This document shows, piece after piece, positions 35,097-43,005 of a DNA stretch of 64,000 bases. The notes under the pieces are model-generated. The model ran no database searches. It had not been told where the DNA came from and saw nothing but the letters and a program-made list of their open reading frames with translations. Source of the DNA: RGIG3178 sp963674495 (GTDB taxonomy: Bacteria > Bacillota > Clostridia > Christensenellales > QAND01); contig CAXXLG010000001.1 in assembly GCA_963674495.2 (NCBI GenBank), forward strand, positions 496,001 through 560,000, read 5' to 3'. Position 1 is the stretch's first letter; each line of letters starts with the position of its first letter. A program made the position numbers and the translations under genes.

Positions 35097-35142
35097 GGTC
35101 TGCAAAACCTCCACCTCCGGTTCGATTTGGGCGGCCCTTCCA
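35097..35142 (+). pseudogene. Remnant of a tRNA-Cys 3' half
   Basis: GGTCTGCAAAACCTCCAC at 35097-35114 is identical to the anticodon arm of the intact tRNA-Cys, and the next 28 bases follow its T-arm and acceptor end with about six changes, ending CCTTCCA. The 5' half is missing. The stretch before it (35053-35075) also resembles the bases just after the intact tRNA, so a longer segment may have been duplicated and decayed. Confidence 0.7.
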
Positions 35143-35323
35143 TGCGGTCATGAAGTCCGCATAAACGTGTCCTGCACAGACAGGGTGCGTTTTATCTATC
35201 AACCATTATGCCGGTATGTCATCACGGGGCTTTCAAGGAACGCACGGAAATGATATGATAAATAGAACAACAATGGACTGCTTTTCGCATTATCCAATCA
35301 TCGGAGGACTGAAGGAGGAACAT

Positions 35324-36076
35324 ATGGAAAAAATCGGTTTTATCGGGTTGGGTATCATGGGCAGGCCCATGGCAAAGAACCTGCTCAAAAAGGGAAACGA
35401 TTTTTTGATCTATGATATTGATACGGCTGCCGTGGAAGAGGTTACAAAAGAGGGCGGCCGCTATGCATCCTTAGCGGAGATTGGCGAACAATGCGATGTC
35501 GTTTTTACCATACTGCCCAACGAGGATATCGTAAAGCAGGTTCTGTTCGATGACGGAGGCGTCAACGAAACGATCAAAAAGGACGCCGTTGTGGTGGATA
35601 TGAGTTCCGTCACCCCTGTCGATTCGAAGTTCTGCGCTCAAAAACTTGAGGGAAAGGGTGTTGAATTTTTAGACGCACCGGTCAGCGGCGGGGAACCCAA
35701 GGCGATTGATGGCACGCTCGCATTCATGGTGGGCGGTAAACAGGCAGTGTTTGACCGCATTATGCCGATTTTCATGCAGATGGGCACATCCGCGGTGTTG
35801 GTGGGCAATGTGGGAAGCGCTGTCATGGAAGCGAAGGCGCCGAGGATGATTGAGCGCAACTTTGCGCCGGGCGGCAAGATATCCATCAACCACAAGGATA
35901 TTAAAAACGTGCTATCAACAGCACATGTGCTGGATATCCCGGCGCCCATGTCCGCGCAGCTTTTTGAAATCATGCAGAGCCTTAAGGTTCGGGGATTGAT
36001 GAACGAGGATCATAGCAGTCTGGTGAAATATTTTGAACAGTTGGCGAATGTCGAAGTCGAAAAGGGGGCCAAATGA
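35324..36076 (+). CDS. 2-hydroxy-3-oxopropionate reductase-like dehydrogenase (GarR family), internal deletion
   Basis: A 250-aa member of the beta-hydroxyacid dehydrogenase family (GarR, tartronate semialdehyde reductase; usual length 290-300). The NAD(P) site GFIGLGIMGRPMAKNLLKKG and the substrate loop DAPVSGGEPKAIDGTLAFMV are intact. Then VGNVGS runs straight into AVMEAKAPRMIERNFAPGG: about 47 residues are missing in frame, including the helix with the catalytic Lys (G-x-x-x-K-x-x-N). The C-terminal domain resumes normally (NHKDIKNVLSTAHVLDIPAP). The enzyme is probably inactive as a dehydrogenase. RBS GAAGGAGGAA. It overlaps the DUF1537 kinase gene by four bases. Confidence 0.85.
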   Translation: MEKIGFIGLGIMGRPMAKNLLKKGNDFLIYDIDTAAVEEVTKEGGRYASLAEIGEQCDVVFTILPNEDIVKQVLFDDGGVNETIKKDAVVVDMSSVTPVDSKFCAQKLEGKGVEFLDAPVSGGEPKAIDGTLAFMVGGKQAVFDRIMPIFMQMGTSAVLVGNVGSAVMEAKAPRMIERNFAPGGKISINHKDIKNVLSTAHVLDIPAPMSAQLFEIMQSLKVRGLMNEDHSSLVKYFEQLANVEVEKGAK

Positions 36077-37503
36077 TGGAGCGGCCTTCCGTCGATTTAT
36101 TAACGAGCCAAAAGGCCGTGGATACGGATAGGATAGACGAACAACTTACAGCTGCACTCAAAAAACTGAACCGAAAAATCGTCGTTATCGATGACGATCC
36201 CACTGGCGCGCAGTCCGTGCACGATGTTTATGAATTTACCAATTGGAACAAAGAATCGTTCTTGGAGGGATTCCGGGACGAAAACAACATGTTCTATATC
36301 CTGACCAATTCGCGCAGTTTTCCAGAGGATAAAACAATACGGGTACATGAGGAGGTCGGCGCAATTTTAGCGGAGGCATCCGGCGAAACGCATATGGATT
36401 ATGTGTTGGTAAACCGGAGCGATTCCACGCTGCGCGGCCATTATCCTCAGGAAACGACGGCTATGAGATCGGCCATAGAGAAAAATTCTGGTAAGCGGTT
36501 TGACGGAGAAATACTCCTCCCGTTTTTCATTGAAGGCGGACGGTATACCATCGACGATGTGCAATTCGTCAAAGAAGGCGAATATTTAACGCCGGCCGGA
36601 CAGACGGAGTTTGCCAGGGACAAGACGTTTGGTTACAAGAGCTCACATCTTGGCGATTACGTGGAAGAAAAAACGCAGGGACGGTATAAGAAAGAGGACT
36701 GTACCTATATATCGCTTGCGGACATCCGGGACGGAAACATCGAAAAGATCAAACGGCAATTGCTTGCGGTTGAAGGGTTCAACAAGGTGATCGTTAACGC
36801 TGTCGCCTATTCGGACGTTAAAACCTTTATCATCGCTTTTGTCGAAGCCGTTCTTATGGGAAAGGAATTTCTGTTTCGCAGCGCAACGTCGCTGACCAAG
36901 GTAATAGGCGATATTAGTGATATGCCGCTTTTGACGCGGGATCAACTGATCAAAAGCGACAACGGCAACGGTGGAATCGTTCTGGTCGGCTCGCATGTGA
37001 ACCGTACAACCCAACAGTTCAATGGGCTGAAATCCTGCAAAAAGCCGTTGGAATTCATCGAGTTTAATCAGCATCTGGTCTTGAAGGAAAACGGTCTTGT
37101 GGGTGAAATGCGCCGCGTTGTTAAGGAAGCGAACAAGCATATCGGGCAGGGTAGGAATGTCGTTGTGTATACGCGCCGCGATAGATTTGATCTGAACACG
37201 GACGATCGTGAAAAACAACTGGAAATCTCGGTGAAGATATCAAACGCCGTGACCGGCATCATTGCAAGATTGGGTGTGCGTCCCAATTTCATCATTGCCA
37301 AAGGTGGCAATACGTCCAGCGATGTTGCGACCAAGGCGTTGGGCATCAAAAAAGCTTTGGTTTTAGGGCAAATAAAGCCGGGCATACCGGTATGGCTGAC
37401 GGGGGCTGAAAGCAAGTTTGTGAATATGCCCTTTGTGGTTTTTCCCGGCAACGTAGGCGAAGCCGGTACACTGTGTGAAATCGTGGATATTCTGTCCGTA
37501 TAA
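36073..37503 (+). CDS. Four-carbon acid sugar kinase family protein (DUF1537, OtnK-like)
   Basis: A 476-aa DUF1537 protein. N-terminal sugar-acid domain with VIDDDPTGAQSVHDV and VLVNRSDSTLRGHYPQETTA; C-terminal nucleotide domain with IIAKGGNTSSDVATKALGI, VWLTGAESKFVNMPFVVFPG and GNVGEAGTL. Characterised relatives phosphorylate D-erythronate, D-threonate or 3-oxo derivatives and are encoded with a dehydrogenase (LtnD/GarR type) and an aldolase. The dehydrogenase is upstream but internally deleted, and no aldolase is present here, so the pathway looks incomplete. Starts at 36073 or 36076. Confidence 0.9.
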   Translation: MMERPSVDLLTSQKAVDTDRIDEQLTAALKKLNRKIVVIDDDPTGAQSVHDVYEFTNWNKESFLEGFRDENNMFYILTNSRSFPEDKTIRVHEEVGAILAEASGETHMDYVLVNRSDSTLRGHYPQETTAMRSAIEKNSGKRFDGEILLPFFIEGGRYTIDDVQFVKEGEYLTPAGQTEFARDKTFGYKSSHLGDYVEEKTQGRYKKEDCTYISLADIRDGNIEKIKRQLLAVEGFNKVIVNAVAYSDVKTFIIAFVEAVLMGKEFLFRSATSLTKVIGDISDMPLLTRDQLIKSDNGNGGIVLVGSHVNRTTQQFNGLKSCKKPLEFIEFNQHLVLKENGLVGEMRRVVKEANKHIGQGRNVVVYTRRDRFDLNTDDREKQLEISVKISNAVTGIIARLGVRPNFIIAKGGNTSSDVATKALGIKKALVLGQIKPGIPVWLTGAESKFVNMPFVVFPGNVGEAGTLCEIVDILSV

Positions 37504-37551
37504 GCCGCGGCGCGGCATTTCGATGTGTGACAGGAATCCGCCATGGAGGGC

Positions 37552-37580
37552 TTGACCCTATCTCAGACTTTGTATATAAT
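37552..37580 (+). promoter_or_regulatory. Promoter of mntP leader
   Basis: TTGACC (37552-37557), a 17-base spacer and consensus TATAAT (37575-37580), just before the riboswitch. Confidence 0.85.
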
Positions 37581-37583
37581 GAA

Positions 37584-37713
37584 GCTCGATAGGGGAGTAG
37601 TCGGCACTTCGGTGCGGTATTGCCAACACACTGATAAATTGTATTTATCTGGCTTTATCTGAAATGACGAGACTTATCTGCGACGTATTGTTGCGGGTAA
37701 GTCTTTTGTTTTC
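37584..37713 (+). ncRNA. Probable yybP-ykoY manganese riboswitch with terminator
   Basis: The leader of mntP holds AGGGGAGTAG (37591-37600), a small GGCACTTCGGTGC hairpin, a helix near ATTTATCTGGC and then GAAATGACGAGACTTATC, matching the conserved loops of the yybP-ykoY class. The 3' end forms GACTTATC/GGTAAGTC followed by TTTTGTTTT, a terminator that would be released by Mn2+ binding. The downstream manganese exporter fits the known regulon. The call rests on motif recall and context, not a covariance model. Confidence 0.8.
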
Positions 37714-37716
37714 TGG

Positions 37717-38283
37717 ATGGGAGTGGACAAGCTGAACACATTTGATATCCTGCTCTTTGCAATGGGACTGTCTATGGATGCCTTCGCTGTGTCCATATGC
37801 AAAGGCCTGTCGTTTGGAACGATTACAATGAAAAAGGCTGGTACGGTGGGCTTATATTTCGGCCTGTTTCAGGCGGGTATGCCGATGTTGGGGTATGCGC
37901 TTGGCAGGGGATTCTATGAGCAGATCGCAGGCTTTGATCACTGGATTGCCTTTGTGCTGCTGCTGGCCGTCGGCATTAAAATGATTCGGGAATCAAGGGA
38001 AGAAACCAGTCACTATATGGCGACGGTTGGCGTCGGTGAAATGCTGGTGCTGTCCGTAGCGACCAGCATCGATGCGTTGGCCGTGGGCATAACATTTGCA
38101 TTCTTCGGCCTGAATATTATACAAGCCTGTATGATGATCGGCATTACTACGTTTGTGTTTTCAGTGGTGGGCGTGAACATTGGACATATGTTTGGCCTGA
38201 AATATAAAGCACCGGCAGAACTGGCCGGTGGCTTTATTTTGATCGGAATCGGATTGAATACACTGATTGGACAACTTATTTGA
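37717..38283 (+). CDS. mntP: Manganese efflux pump MntP
   Basis: MntP (DUF204) is a six-helix inner membrane Mn2+ exporter. The two internal repeats are visible, each with a conserved acidic residue: GLSMDAFAVSICKGLSFG and ATSIDALAVGITFAF. 188 aa from ATG 37717; that ATG lies inside a GGATGGGAG with no ribosome binding site of its own. A CTG at 37732 lies eight bases after GGGAG and would give the usual N-terminus LNTFDILLFAMGLSMDA, so a non-ATG start is possible. Regulated by the upstream riboswitch. Confidence 0.94.
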   Translation: MGVDKLNTFDILLFAMGLSMDAFAVSICKGLSFGTITMKKAGTVGLYFGLFQAGMPMLGYALGRGFYEQIAGFDHWIAFVLLLAVGIKMIRESREETSHYMATVGVGEMLVLSVATSIDALAVGITFAFFGLNIIQACMMIGITTFVFSVVGVNIGHMFGLKYKAPAELAGGFILIGIGLNTLIGQLI

Positions 38284-38321
38284 ACGATGTGCGCCTTTTT
38301 AAATTGTGTGGTATGTAGAGA

Positions 38322-38366
38322 AGCCCCGTAATGTAGTGAAATACTACAAAACGGGGCTATTTTAAA
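38322..38366. terminator. Bidirectional terminator between mntP and SH3 gene
   Basis: AGCCCCGT and ACGGGGCT enclose GTAGT/ACTAC, followed by TATTTTAA on the + strand; on the minus strand the 5' side provides a weaker T-rich tail. It serves two convergent genes. Confidence 0.8.
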
Positions 38367-38369
38367 TGT

Positions 38370-40403
38370 TCAGTCGTTTTCCTGCGCCCATTTGGTTAGC
38401 ACCGGCCAGAGATATTTATTCTTAGTCCAAATGCCCGCAAATTGGGACAGCGGCAACGGGCAGCTGGTTGTTCCTGTCTCGATGGTAAGGGAAGGTATGC
38501 AGTGCTCCGAAAGGACCCAGTCCTTATAACCGGCGCCTTCGGTAATAGGCGTGTCCCGTATGGTATAGCCCGTGAGATTGCTGACGGTTTGGCCAAGGGA
38601 AAGGCATTTTGCATTGGCCGCGTCGGTAGCCAACGGGAAATTGATGTAAAGCACGCTGCCGGTTGAGTGATAGCTGATGGTAATGTCGAACGATCGGCTC
38701 TCCGTATACGCTTTGAGAGCCAACGCCTCCGGCTCTGAAAACGGCGCTTCGCCTTTGTACTCCACACCGGCGGGCAAAGATGCGCTTTCTTTTTCGTCCC
38801 AGCCGGAGGGAAATTGAAGATTGAGGTCCACGCCGTGCGCATTGGCTTTCCAGTGTGACAGATATGTGGACAATTCGGACGAACCGACCAGATTTAAGGT
38901 GCAGATCGCAAGGATATCTTCCGAACCGGATTTCGTTTGGCTGATGGCGATACCGTCAGGATTCACCATTGGGATGATATGGAACGAAACATCCGACATC
39001 CATTGCTCAAACGTTTGTCCGTCATAGACGGTACTTGGGTTGGCCAACATGTATTCGATCTGCATCATCACGAGATTGCAGTTCATGTTTTCACGGCCGT
39101 GTATACCGGCATGGATGAGGATATGGAACCTTGCATCGCTGTCGCCGACAATCAATACGGGTAGATCCCGGCCTTCAACGCTGGTACCGATGGATGAAAC
39201 TGAAATTTGATCGGGATAACGCGCACGAAGCGCCTGAATATCCTGCTGCATCGCAGCGTACGAATAAACGGACACGGCCTCTACGATAGAATCCGGCGTA
39301 TCGTCCGAAGAAAAGCTCGCAACGATATAGGGCGCACTGCACCAACCGATTAGTCCCTTATACTCAATCCTATACCAAGAGCCTGAAACCGTAAGAATAT
39401 TGACGTTTGCCCCGCGCGGAATGCTTCCGACTTTTGAATAGGAGGTACTGGGCCCGCTGCGGACATTTAAGGAGGTGGAAACGCTGCATATGCCGGTTCC
39501 AATAGTATCGGGCGAATCGGGAGACGGTTCCTGTGGGTTCTGATCATCATTCGAGGAATGGAGCGTTACCTTGATATACCCGTCGCTGACCCAACCGTGG
39601 CGGCCCTTGTAATCCAATTCAACCCAGCCGGAGCGCACGCTGTAGACTGTGAGGACATTACCGTTGTACACCTTTCCGATCCTCGAATAGGAGGTGCCGG
39701 GCCCACTGCGAACATTCAGACTGCTGGACACTGACACCTTTCCGGTGCCAATGCCTGACGATGACGTGGCGGACGGCGCAGGCGTTGGTGTGGGCGTTGC
39801 AGGGGTCGTGGGCGTAGGGGCAGGGGTAGACGGCGTTGGTGTAGCGCCGGGATTCGGCGTGATGGGCGTAAACGCGACATAGGAACCATAGATCCAGGCA
39901 GTTTTGGAATTATAGACAATCCGGTACCAGCCGCTTTTTGTTTCATAGATCACAACAGATGCTCTGTTGGGCAACGAACCTAGCTTGGCGTAGCCGGTAG
40001 AGGGGCCTGAGCGTACATTCAAAGAGCCACCGCTTGTCCTAACGATTCCTTGGCCGATGGCATCGGGTGAATCCGTCGTATCCCCAGTATCCGGATCCGT
40101 TGAAGCGGTGAAGTTAATGTATTTGCCGCTACACCAACCGGCGCTGTTTCCAAAAGCAATTTGGTACCAACCGTTGCGTTGGTCATATACAACGACGCGG
40201 GTACCCCGTTTGATCGAACCCATTTTGGAATACGATGAAGAGGGCCCCGTGCGAACATTAAGGCTGCTGGCAGTACAAACGCCGGTGCCAATTTGGGCTG
40301 CATGCGAATGGGCGGATTGGACGGGGAGAAATACCAGCACCATCATACAGACCATTAATATGGCAAGCGAACGATTCAGTCGATAGACACCTTTACAATG
40401 CAC
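38370..40403 (-). CDS. Secreted M14-family carboxypeptidase with four SH3b repeats
   Basis: A secreted protein of 677 aa. After a signal peptide ending near HSHA, four bacterial SH3 repeats of ~65 residues each contain SLNVRSGPSTxYxKxGS; a Pro/Thr-rich linker (about residues 190-215) separates the second and third. The C-terminal zinc carboxypeptidase has HAGIHGRENMN (H and E ligands), MVNPDGIA, ITISYHSTGSVLYINFP (third His) and SLTIETGTT with the catalytic Glu. Likely cleaves cell-wall peptides, such as gamma-D-glutamyl-meso-diaminopimelate endopeptidases. GTG 40403 fits GAGAGGA and leaves a leader; ATG 40421 would be only a few bases from the predicted transcription start. Confidence 0.92.
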   Translation of the reverse strand: MHCKGVYRLNRSLAILMVCMMVLVFLPVQSAHSHAAQIGTGVCTASSLNVRTGPSSSYSKMGSIKRGTRVVVYDQRNGWYQIAFGNSAGWCSGKYINFTASTDPDTGDTTDSPDAIGQGIVRTSGGSLNVRSGPSTGYAKLGSLPNRASVVIYETKSGWYRIVYNSKTAWIYGSYVAFTPITPNPGATPTPSTPAPTPTTPATPTPTPAPSATSSSGIGTGKVSVSSSLNVRSGPGTSYSRIGKVYNGNVLTVYSVRSGWVELDYKGRHGWVSDGYIKVTLHSSNDDQNPQEPSPDSPDTIGTGICSVSTSLNVRSGPSTSYSKVGSIPRGANVNILTVSGSWYRIEYKGLIGWCSAPYIVASFSSDDTPDSIVEAVSVYSYAAMQQDIQALRARYPDQISVSSIGTSVEGRDLPVLIVGDSDARFHILIHAGIHGRENMNCNLVMMQIEYMLANPSTVYDGQTFEQWMSDVSFHIIPMVNPDGIAISQTKSGSEDILAICTLNLVGSSELSTYLSHWKANAHGVDLNLQFPSGWDEKESASLPAGVEYKGEAPFSEPEALALKAYTESRSFDITISYHSTGSVLYINFPLATDAANAKCLSLGQTVSNLTGYTIRDTPITEGAGYKDWVLSEHCIPSLTIETGTTSCPLPLSQFAGIWTKNKYLWPVLTKWAQEND

Positions 40404-40429
40404 GGATTCAATTCCTCTCATTCCGTATT

Positions 40430-40457
40430 ATTATAGTCAAAGATGAAACGATTGTAA
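40430..40457 (-). promoter_or_regulatory. Candidate promoter of the M14/SH3 gene
   Basis: On the minus strand TTACAA (40452-40457), a 16-base spacer and TATAAT (40430-40435). Confidence 0.5.
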
Positions 40458-40479
40458 TAAAGCTGACCGGTTGGCGAAA

Positions 40480-42078
40480 TTATTTTCCGGAAGCATACGC
40501 TTCCTGTATTGCCGTCTGATGCAGCGGACATACTTTATTGGTATTATGGGTTTTCGAACCGATAAAGTGCATGCAGATCTGTCCGCTCATGCCGTTGTCC
40601 CGAATGCTCTGGCTACTGTGCGGCATGCCGTTGATGGAAGCGGCATAGGCTTGTCCGTTGATGATCACCCATACTGGTCTGCGAGACCATGACCACCGGC
40701 CACCGTAGCACCGCTTCAGCTTTGCCGTATCCTCTCTTGTCGCCGGCTCAACATCAGCATGGTTCGTACCGCGCCAGTATTTCATGCGCATAACTGTACC
40801 AGTACGCACATCGATAACGGTGGTATAGGAGCCCTTTTCCCAAATGTCCTGTGCGCCGCCCGCTCCAAACCAATCGATCAACTGAACCGTTCCTTTGATG
40901 GAGTCGATCAACTCCGTATCGCTAACGTCTGCATTGACAGAAGAGGTCTCCGGTTCCTCGATTTTCGTTATTTTTATATATTTGCCGCTGACATACCCAT
41001 TCAATCCATCGCAACTGATGGCGTACCAACTGCCGGATGTACTCATGATATCCACGACAGTCCCGTTTTTGAGCCTACCGATTTTGGTATAAGATGCCCC
41101 CGGGCCTTTGCGAACGTTTAATGTTCCCCCTGAGGTGTATACCAGGCCTGTGCCGACAGGAGCCTCATCGTTAACCGACTCGTCTTCATCGCCATCTTCC
41201 TGCGTTTGTTCCTGCGCTTGTTGCTTTGTATCATCGACCGAATTGCTGCCAGAAGTTGTCTCGGTATAAATAGCGTAGGATTCCTTGATCCAGCCCTGTG
41301 TACCGTTAATGTGAAGCATAAGCCATCCATTTTGTTTTTTAAAAACATCATGACGACTGCCTTTGGCAACGGAACACAGGCGCCCAAATCCCGTGCCCGG
41401 TCCTTTGCGCACGTTTAGCGGGCTGCTTTTCGTGTTGATGACGGCACTGCCAATTGCCGTATTGTCCGTGGTATTATTGTTTGTACTTTTTGTATTATTT
41501 ACAGCAACAGTTTCAGCTTCGGCTGTATCATTCGTCTGCGCTGACATTTGAATGTTTTTCAAATACTTGCCGGACACCCAGCCTTTGGTGGAATTGTATC
41601 CGATCTGATACCAGCTGTTTTGCTCGTCATATAATGTAACCGTTTGATTCCTGCGGATCGAGCCGATACGACCGTAGGATGTAGAAGGTCCTTTTCGAAC
41701 AGTTAATGAACTGGCACCACACGTAGCAGTGCCAGTGTATGTTTCAGACGCGGAGGGCTCAACCGATGAATTGTCCGCTTGTGACAATGTCAAATATTTG
41801 CCGCTTGACCAGCCGACACGTCCGCTATAATCAAAGCGATACCAACCGCTCTTCTCTTCAAGAACCGTTACAACATTGCCTGTCCGTAATGAACCAATCT
41901 TGGAATAGCCGGTACTTGGTCCCGTCCTAATGGCCAGTCCGTTGACCGTGCACGTGGCGGAGCAGGGTGGCGATGCGGCTGCAAAACCAACACACGCTGG
42001 CGCTAATATCAATAGCACGGCTATGGCAATGATCAGAATATACAAACGCTTTTGGAAAAAGTTGTTTTTTGATCGCAA
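40480..42078 (-). CDS. Secreted protein with four SH3b repeats and an unassigned C-terminal domain
   Basis: A 532-aa exported protein with an N-terminal signal/anchor (VLLILAPACVGFAAA) and four SH3b repeats with GLAIRTGPSTGYSKIGS, SLTVRKGPSTSYGRIGS, PLNVRKGPGTGFGRLC and TLNVRKGPGASYTKIG, separated by acidic or Asn/Thr-rich linkers. The last ~135 residues form a distinct domain (VQLIDWFGAGGAQDIW onward) with clustered residues NGMPHSSQ, GQICMHFIGSKTH and KVCPLHQ. That is reminiscent of an enzyme active site, but I cannot name the family. TTG 42078 has AAGGAG. A paralogous multi-SH3 gene lies downstream on the same strand. Confidence 0.85.
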   Translation of the reverse strand: MRSKNNFFQKRLYILIIAIAVLLILAPACVGFAAASPPCSATCTVNGLAIRTGPSTGYSKIGSLRTGNVVTVLEEKSGWYRFDYSGRVGWSSGKYLTLSQADNSSVEPSASETYTGTATCGASSLTVRKGPSTSYGRIGSIRRNQTVTLYDEQNSWYQIGYNSTKGWVSGKYLKNIQMSAQTNDTAEAETVAVNNTKSTNNNTTDNTAIGSAVINTKSSPLNVRKGPGTGFGRLCSVAKGSRHDVFKKQNGWLMLHINGTQGWIKESYAIYTETTSGSNSVDDTKQQAQEQTQEDGDEDESVNDEAPVGTGLVYTSGGTLNVRKGPGASYTKIGRLKNGTVVDIMSTSGSWYAISCDGLNGYVSGKYIKITKIEEPETSSVNADVSDTELIDSIKGTVQLIDWFGAGGAQDIWEKGSYTTVIDVRTGTVMRMKYWRGTNHADVEPATREDTAKLKRCYGGRWSWSRRPVWVIINGQAYAASINGMPHSSQSIRDNGMSGQICMHFIGSKTHNTNKVCPLHQTAIQEAYASGK

Positions 42079-42115
42079 TGTAAGAACTCCTTAATAAAAC
42101 AGTAACATATATCAT

Positions 42116-42144
42116 ATATTAACCCATTCCTGTCGAATTATCAA
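42116..42144 (-). promoter_or_regulatory. Candidate promoter of the SH3/unknown-domain gene
   Basis: On the minus strand TTGATA (42139-42144), a 17-base spacer and TAATAT (42116-42121), about 38 bases before the TTG start. Confidence 0.45.
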
Positions 42145-42202
42145 GCGTGCATGGTGAATGCGAGGATACTGGATACGCGAAAATCCGACGTATGGCAGAC
42201 TC

Positions 42203-42230
42203 TTGACGAATGGAATTGCTATGATATACT
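42203..42230 (+). promoter_or_regulatory. Promoter of tRNA-Leu
   Basis: TTGACG (42203-42208), a 16-base spacer and TATACT (42225-42230), 14 bases before the tRNA. Confidence 0.65.
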
Positions 42231-42244
42231 AAAAAGGCGTCAGC

Positions 42245-42331
42245 GCCGGAGTGGCGGAATTGGCAGACGCATGGGACTTAAAATCCCACGCTCGCAAGAG
42301 TGTACCGGTTCAAGTCCGGTCTTCGGCACCA
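42245..42331 (+). tRNA. tRNA-Leu (anticodon TAA)
   Basis: Acceptor GCCGGAG/CTTCGGC, anticodon loop CTTAAAA in a TGGGA/TCCCA stem, a long variable arm CGCTCGCAAGAGTG typical of class II tRNAs, and encoded CCA. Confidence 0.97.
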
Positions 42332-42376
42332 AAGAGCCACCATGTGCGTTACACAAAACGCGATGGGGCTCTTTTC
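42332..42376 (+). terminator. Terminator after tRNA-Leu
   Basis: AAGAGCC and GGCTCTTTT pair across an inner CAT/ATG helix, right after the CCA. Confidence 0.8.
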
Positions 42377-43005
42377 CATATGATGGTAGCGACGCATGAA
42401 TGTAAGAATGCTCGTATCGCGATAGAATCACACATTACATAAACGTAAACTTAAAATATACAGATGATAGAATTGAGCGGAAAAGCTTTTGCTGTGTAAG
42501 TATACCAATAAGATTGTATACGTAAACGATTTAAGGATGAATTCTGCGATATCCAGAATAAAATTTTGCATCGAGGGGGAGGAAAATGCTGGTATCCTAT
42601 AATGTAAACTAATAATATAGATAATGTCAACATGCGATTCATGCCTTAAATCAGGCAAACAGGTCAATGAGAACGGATTGACGAAGGTTTTTTGTTGCGA
42701 CAAATATGTTTAACGATAAATAGACAACACTCGAATAGGAGACATATGAAGATCGTTAAAAAGGTATGACAAACGGCAGATGCCGAAATACAGCAAATTA
42801 AAATGCAAGAACCGAACGAAAATAGGTTAATAACGTAAAGATTTGTCGTAAAAGCTCATATTTTCGATTTACATCAATGCATCAAATGCGTATAATAATT
42901 AATTAAGAAATACTGAGAAATATTTCTTTTGGAATTATAGAGTTACATCCGTGGAATGGCGAAGTAACCTATACAATGATGGATGCGTTAAGGAGAGGTG
43001 AATCG
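42377..43005 (+). other. AT-rich leader region before the NRPS operon
   Basis: About 630 bases rich in A/T with no convincing gene. It holds the promoter at 42868-42896. A seven-codon frame at 42746-42769 has AGGAGA upstream, but is too short to claim. The transcript leader from about 42903 to the NRPS start is roughly 100 bases with no obvious terminator. Confidence 0.5.
42868..42896 (+). promoter_or_regulatory. Candidate promoter of the NRPS operon
   Basis: TTTACA (42868-42873), exactly 17 bases, then consensus TATAAT (42891-42896), about 110 bases before the NRPS start. It resembles a vegetative sigma-A promoter, so basal expression would not depend on sporulation factors. Confidence 0.65.

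Noticed and set aside
39430..41950. Regularly recurring DNA segments that might suggest a CRISPR-like or tandem repeat array
   Set aside because: They are the diverged codons of SH3b repeats (about 200 bases apart, imperfect), not short identical repeats with unique spacers.
42746..42769. Seven-codon frame (MKIVKKV) with AGGAGA upstream before the NRPS
   Set aside because: Upstream of the predicted promoter at 42868 and too short to distinguish from chance.
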